DNA of 10,267 bases from ChocPot-Mid sp964511865 (GTDB taxonomy: Bacteria; Bacteroidota; Ignavibacteria; Kapaibacteriales; UBA2268), in contig CAZEHW010000121.1 in NCBI GenBank assembly GCA_964511865.1, forward strand, positions 1 through 10,267. Reading direction: 5' to 3'. Of the stretch, positions 7,256 to 10,267 are shown piece after piece. Below the pieces are notes generated by a model. It ran no database searches, was not told the origin of the DNA, and saw nothing but the letters and a program-made list of their open reading frames with translations. The position numbers and the translations under genes were made by a program. The stretch's first letter is position 1. Each line of letters opens with the position of its first letter.

Positions 7256-7375
7256 TTATGCAATAATATTTTTCCGCCATTCCGCATTCAATCCTTCGAT
7301 GAAGTCTACGATTACTTCTTTAGAATATAATGCTTGTTTTGTCAGTAACTTTTTGTTGATTAATTTCGTAGTATT
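7256..7375 (-). other. Start-less 39-codon open stretch, possible gene remnant
   Basis: Within the 285-nt gap before the ABC operon, the minus strand is open from just after TAG (7376-7378) to TAA (7256-7258). The translation has a protein-like composition, including KQALYSKEVIVDFIEGLNAE followed by WRKNIIA at the C-terminus. It has no in-frame ATG or GTG and no ribosome-binding site. It could be the decayed 3' end of a small gene or chance. The rest of the gap holds the repeat cluster (7138-7180) and AT-rich sequence in which I see no other signal. Confidence 0.2.
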
Positions 7376-7422
7376 CTATAATTTAATAATGTTAAATCAT
7401 TTTTAACAAATTTGGGTTCATT

Positions 7423-8340
7423 ATGAGTGTTTTGGTTTTGGAAAATGTTGTCAAGTCGTTTGGCAATTTTACTGCTGTTGATAGTATTTCTTTTGAGGTG
7501 GAACCGGGAACTATTTTTGGTATTTTAGGTCCTAATGGTGCCGGCAAGACTACTACCATAAGAATGATTACTAATATATTAATGCCTGATACGGGTAAAA
7601 TATTGCTTTTTGATGAACCTGTTAATCCTGTACATCAGAATAGAATGGGATATTTGCCGGAAGAAAGAGGATTGTATAAGAAGATTAAGGTTATCGAACA
7701 GCTTATTTATTTTGCTCAGTTGAAAGGTATGACCCGCAGTGCGGCACAAAAAGCGGCTAATCAATGGTTGTTGAATATGGATGCAAAGGATTGGGGCAAC
7801 AAAAAGATTCAGGAACTTTCGAAAGGTATGCAACAGAAGGTTCAGTTTATCAGTACGATATTGCATTCACCTGATTTGCTGGTGCTTGATGAACCTTTTT
7901 CGGGATTTGACCCAATTAATGTAGAGACTTTGAAAAAGATTATTTCGGATTTGAAGGAAGCCGGCAAAACAATTTTGCTTTCTACACATGTCATGGAACA
8001 GGTAGAACAATTGTGTGATAATATCATTCTCATTAATAAAGGTAATATTATCCTTCATGGGAATGTGCAAAAAATTAAGAGAAATTTCGGGAAGGATTAT
8101 GTTCTGATGGAATTTTCGGGGACTGATGATTTTGTTGATGATTTGCAAAACATTAAATTTATTAACAGGACTAAAAACAGGATTGAGTTTAGATTGAGCA
8201 ACTCGAATTATACAGCTAATCAGATACTTCAATCGGCTATTGATAAAGGAGCAGAGGTCATTAGATTTGAACTTGTTGAACCAAGTTTGAATGAGATATT
8301 TATTGATGTAGTTCAAAAAACAGGAGCAGAAAATGAATAA
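7423..8340 (+). CDS. ABC-2 type exporter ATP-binding protein, NatA-like
   Basis: This 305-residue ATPase should power export through the membrane protein encoded by the next gene. It has Walker A GPNGAGKT (36-43), the ABC signature LSKGM (132-136), Walker B LLVLDEP with catalytic E157 (152-158), the D-loop region SGFDP and the switch histidine H189 (STHVMEQ). The Q-loop position carries Glu in GYLPEERGLY (76-85), a variant common in the NatA-like subfamily with a C-terminal DUF4162-type domain, which is represented here by about residues 215-305. No membrane segment or signal peptide is present, so it is a cytosolic subunit. No clear Shine-Dalgarno precedes ATG 7423. Its last 8 nt overlap the permease gene, indicating translational coupling. 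NatA/NatB systems were described as sodium exporters, but related pairs export other compounds, so the substrate is open. Confidence 0.95.
   Translation: MSVLVLENVVKSFGNFTAVDSISFEVEPGTIFGILGPNGAGKTTTIRMITNILMPDTGKILLFDEPVNPVHQNRMGYLPEERGLYKKIKVIEQLIYFAQLKGMTRSAAQKAANQWLLNMDAKDWGNKKIQELSKGMQQKVQFISTILHSPDLLVLDEPFSGFDPINVETLKKIISDLKEAGKTILLSTHVMEQVEQLCDNIILINKGNIILHGNVQKIKRNFGKDYVLMEFSGTDDFVDDLQNIKFINRTKNRIEFRLSNSNYTANQILQSAIDKGAEVIRFELVEPSLNEIFIDVVQKTGAENE
8322..8326 (+). promoter_or_regulatory. Ribosome-binding site of the ABC permease gene
   Basis: AGGAG lies 6 nt before ATG 8333, inside the end of the ATPase gene. It stands out because most other starts in the window lack a Shine-Dalgarno. 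It confirms the overlapping start and supports independent re-initiation for the permease. Confidence 0.65.
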
Positions 8341-9637
8341 CAAGTCGTCAAAAATATTTACAATTATTAAACATGAATACTTAACGAAAGTTAAAACTAA
8401 GGGATTTATTATCGGGACTATTCTCGGACCTTTAGCTTTGGTAATAGTAATCGGTATCATTGTGCTGGTAACAATGTTGTCAATGGATACGGGAATTAAA
8501 AAAATTGCTATATTGGATAGATTCGGTCATTTGGGTTCGCAGCTTGTTAATGCTGATACTGCAAGGTATTTCCTTGCGAATCAAAGTGAATCCGAGCTGA
8601 AAAGTCAGGTGCTTAATGAAGAAATAGACGGATTTCTAATTATTCCTGAAAATATTTTGGAGGAAAACAAAGCTACGGTTTTTACTCGTGGCGGCGGCGG
8701 AATTGGTTTTATCGAATCAATAGAATCTTCTGTCGGACATTTTACCCGTATAGAAAGATTAAAAAAGGCGGGTTTAGAAGAAAGTGTGATTGATATAGTA
8801 GAACAAAATGTTAAAATAGAGACTGAGAAGATTACCGAGGAGGGAGTTCAGAAAGACCATACCGAAGCTTTCGCAGTTCTTGGGTATGTCCTCGGGTTTG
8901 CAATTTATATGTTCATGTTTATATATGGAAATTTCGTTTCAAGAGGAGTGATTGAAGAAAAGGCAAACCGGATAATTGAGGTTATTGCATCATCTGCTAA
9001 ACCGTTTGAAATTATGATGGGAAAGGTAGTTGGAATTGGGATGGTTGGTCTGACACAGATTTTGTTCTGGATAATTTTGATGATGGGATTAGTTTATATC
9101 GGACAGCCCTTGCTGATGAATATAGTATCAGAGCCGCAGGTTATGACTCAGGGTATGATGACACCGGAGCAGATAGAAGTACAGGCACAATTTGGAATGG
9201 CAAAGGATTTTCTGGGTTCGGGTATTTTAATTGCTTTTCTGTTTTATTTTCTTGCAGGATATTTTGTTTATTCGACTATTTTTGCGGCAATAGGTTCTGC
9301 TGTTGACCAGGAGCAGGATGCACAGCAGTTGATGACGCCTATTTCTATGATGATAATAATTCCGATGTTGTTCATTAGTGTTGTGATGACAAATCCGGAC
9401 TCGACCATTTCAGTGATACTATCATTGTTTCCATTTTTTACACCGATTCTTATGATAGTCCGTATAGCGGCTACACAAGTGCCTTTTTGGCAGATAGCTC
9501 TTTCTGTTGTTTTGATGTTTTTAACATTTTTTGGCTGCATATGGGTGGCTTCGAGGATTTACAGAGTTGGAATTTTGATGTACGGAAAGAAGCCAAGTTT
9601 GAAGGATTTGATTAAGTGGGTGAGATTGGCGAGGTAA
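8333..9637 (+). CDS. ABC-2 type exporter permease, NatB-like
   Basis: This 434-residue inner-membrane protein is the transmembrane partner of the preceding ATPase. It has one N-terminal membrane helix (about 25-49) after a short cytosolic start with the family-typical HEYLTKVKTKGFIIGT (14-29). A roughly 125-residue soluble extracytoplasmic domain follows (about 52-177), then a C-terminal block of about six helices (near 180-200, 233-257, 295-320, 336-353, 360-379 and 386-406). Between the second and third helices lies the conserved cytosolic coupling segment RGVIEEKANRIIEVIASSAK (204-223). This is the layout of NatB/ABC-2 (ABC2_membrane_3-like) permeases. ATG 8333 overlaps the ATPase stop in ATGAATAA and has an AGGAG site. 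A glycine run, RGGGGIG at 119-125, lies within the soluble domain. The ATPase and permease together suffice for a homodimeric exporter, so no further subunit is needed. No terminator hairpin is seen after the stop. Confidence 0.94.
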   Translation: MNNKSSKIFTIIKHEYLTKVKTKGFIIGTILGPLALVIVIGIIVLVTMLSMDTGIKKIAILDRFGHLGSQLVNADTARYFLANQSESELKSQVLNEEIDGFLIIPENILEENKATVFTRGGGGIGFIESIESSVGHFTRIERLKKAGLEESVIDIVEQNVKIETEKITEEGVQKDHTEAFAVLGYVLGFAIYMFMFIYGNFVSRGVIEEKANRIIEVIASSAKPFEIMMGKVVGIGMVGLTQILFWIILMMGLVYIGQPLLMNIVSEPQVMTQGMMTPEQIEVQAQFGMAKDFLGSGILIAFLFYFLAGYFVYSTIFAAIGSAVDQEQDAQQLMTPISMMIIIPMLFISVVMTNPDSTISVILSLFPFFTPILMIVRIAATQVPFWQIALSVVLMFLTFFGCIWVASRIYRVGILMYGKKPSLKDLIKWVRLAR

Positions 9638-9641
9638 GTAA

Positions 9642-9674
9642 TTTGATATATATTTATATTGTACTAAATTTTTG
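9642..9674 (+). promoter_or_regulatory. Candidate promoter of the right-edge gene
   Basis: TTTG (9642-9645), a 21-nt spacer and AATTTTTG (9667-9674) resemble the Bacteroidota -33/-7 pattern with one mismatch, in the first base of the -7 box. The box ends 26 nt before ATG 9701. If active, it makes the last gene independent of the ABC operon. In a sequence this AT-rich the chance of such a match is considerable. Confidence 0.4.
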
Positions 9675-9700
9675 AAATATTCATAATTGAAAGAAATTTT

Positions 9701-10267
9701 ATGTTTATAATAATATTTTTACTAGTGTTATTTACTTCTAATAGTATTTCAAAAAGTATTGATAACTCAGATAAACTAAAAGCCATGCTTGACAATCCTG
9801 AATTAATGTTTTCCGAAGATTCTCATAAACCTGATGAAAGCATGCAAGCAGGATTTGTTGCTTTTTTTAAAGTTGAGTTTGAAAATGGCTATGATATTAT
9901 TAGTGATGACTGGTATTTAACAGAATTAGATTCACACCTTCACATTCAAATGTTCAAGGTGAAATCCAAAAAAACAAACAGAAAATTCAGTTTTATTTTT
10001 GAAAAAAGTGGGAATTTTAAAAGTTGGATTCCAAACGGGAACTTCAATCCAAATGATTTATTAAATAATTTCAAATTAGTTTCACACATAATAGAATTCC
10101 CTGATTCATTAGAATTTTATTCCAAACAGGATTTAAATGACAGTGAATATAAAAATTATTTGATTACAACAATAAAAGAATTTAATAATAATCATTATTT
10201 TTACTACTTTGATTATGGCTATGATTTATATACAGATAAAGTGGTGGATAATGACATTGAAATTCAA
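9701..10267 (+). CDS. Unrecognised exported protein, C-terminus cut by window edge
   Basis: This frame is open from ATG 9701 to the window end (189 codons, no stop). I do not recognise the family. The first ~17 residues are a hydrophobic stretch, FIIIFLLVLFTSNSIS, that looks like a short signal peptide with few basic residues ahead of it; a membrane anchor is the alternative. After it the chain is hydrophilic and rich in Asn, Asp, Lys, Phe and Tyr, with likely beta strands such as GFVAFFKVEF (51-60) and RKFSFIF (94-100), and an aromatic cluster HYFYYFDYGYDLY (165-177). No cysteine and no catalytic motif is visible in this part. Its sequence is noticeably more AT-rich than the ABC genes before it, which could reflect weak selection, fast divergence or transfer. 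The start is supported by the signal-like N-terminus and a candidate promoter, but only a weak GAAAG lies upstream as a ribosome site. Confidence 0.7.
   Translation, partial: MFIIIFLLVLFTSNSISKSIDNSDKLKAMLDNPELMFSEDSHKPDESMQAGFVAFFKVEFENGYDIISDDWYLTELDSHLHIQMFKVKSKKTNRKFSFIFEKSGNFKSWIPNGNFNPNDLLNNFKLVSHIIEFPDSLEFYSKQDLNDSEYKNYLITTIKEFNNNHYFYYFDYGYDLYTDKVVDNDIEIQ

Noticed and set aside
3637..7267. Shared 10-mer ATGCAATAAT in two intergenic regions (3637-3646 and 7258-7267)
   Set aside because: It sits at different distances from the repeat blocks and has no extended similarity. One copy overlaps the putative remnant frame, so chance is likely.
7867..8460. 197-codon minus-strand open frame across the ABC ATPase/permease junction
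   Set aside because: It is antisense to two well-supported genes, and its composition is typical of a shadow of AT-rich coding sequence (Ile/Asn/Phe/Lys-rich).

Overview
The window is an AT-rich chromosomal segment from a diderm bacterium, most likely of the Bacteroidota/Chlorobiota (FCB) superphylum, possibly an Ignavibacteria- or Kapabacteria-like lineage. The placement is inferred from three things: a -33/-7 promoter of the Bacteroidota type (TTTG, about 20 nt, TAnnTTTG) upstream of rplS, mostly absent Shine-Dalgarno sequences, and outer-membrane and periplasmic protein families. It is not proven.

Layout. Positions 1-1133 (minus) hold the N-terminal 377 codons of a family-4-like glycosyltransferase that runs off the left edge. 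Positions 1366-1746 (minus) encode ribosomal protein L19, alone, with a recognisable promoter and an intrinsic terminator that separates it from the glycosyltransferase. Everything after 1955 is on the plus strand: a CoA-disulfide/polysulfide-reductase-like flavoprotein with a C-terminal rhodanese domain (1955-3634), a secreted S41 C-terminal-processing protease with a PDZ domain (3745-5373), a short Omp85-superfamily outer-membrane protein with one POTRA domain (5503-7137), a two-gene ABC exporter of the NatA/NatB type with overlapping genes (7423-9637), and the start of an unrecognised exported protein that runs off the right edge (9701-10267).

How the genes relate. Only the ABC ATPase and permease form an evident operon: their reading frames overlap by 8 nt and the permease has one of the few good ribosome-binding sites here. 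The protease and the Omp85 protein both act in the cell envelope, but each has its own intergenic gap, and the Omp85 gene has its own candidate promoter. The flavoprotein points to thiol or sulfur redox chemistry. L19 is housekeeping. The whole reads as a conserved core-genome region, not a mobile or defence island: I see no transposase, integrase, tRNA, CRISPR array or phage gene.

The least explained features are small. Two G/T-rich TTTAGGG-like repeat clusters with shared internal order lie just downstream of two plus-strand genes (3661-3702 and 7138-7180). An identical TATTTTTG box sits exactly 29 nt before two unrelated start codons. A protein-like, start-less reading frame lies in the 285-nt gap before the ABC operon.
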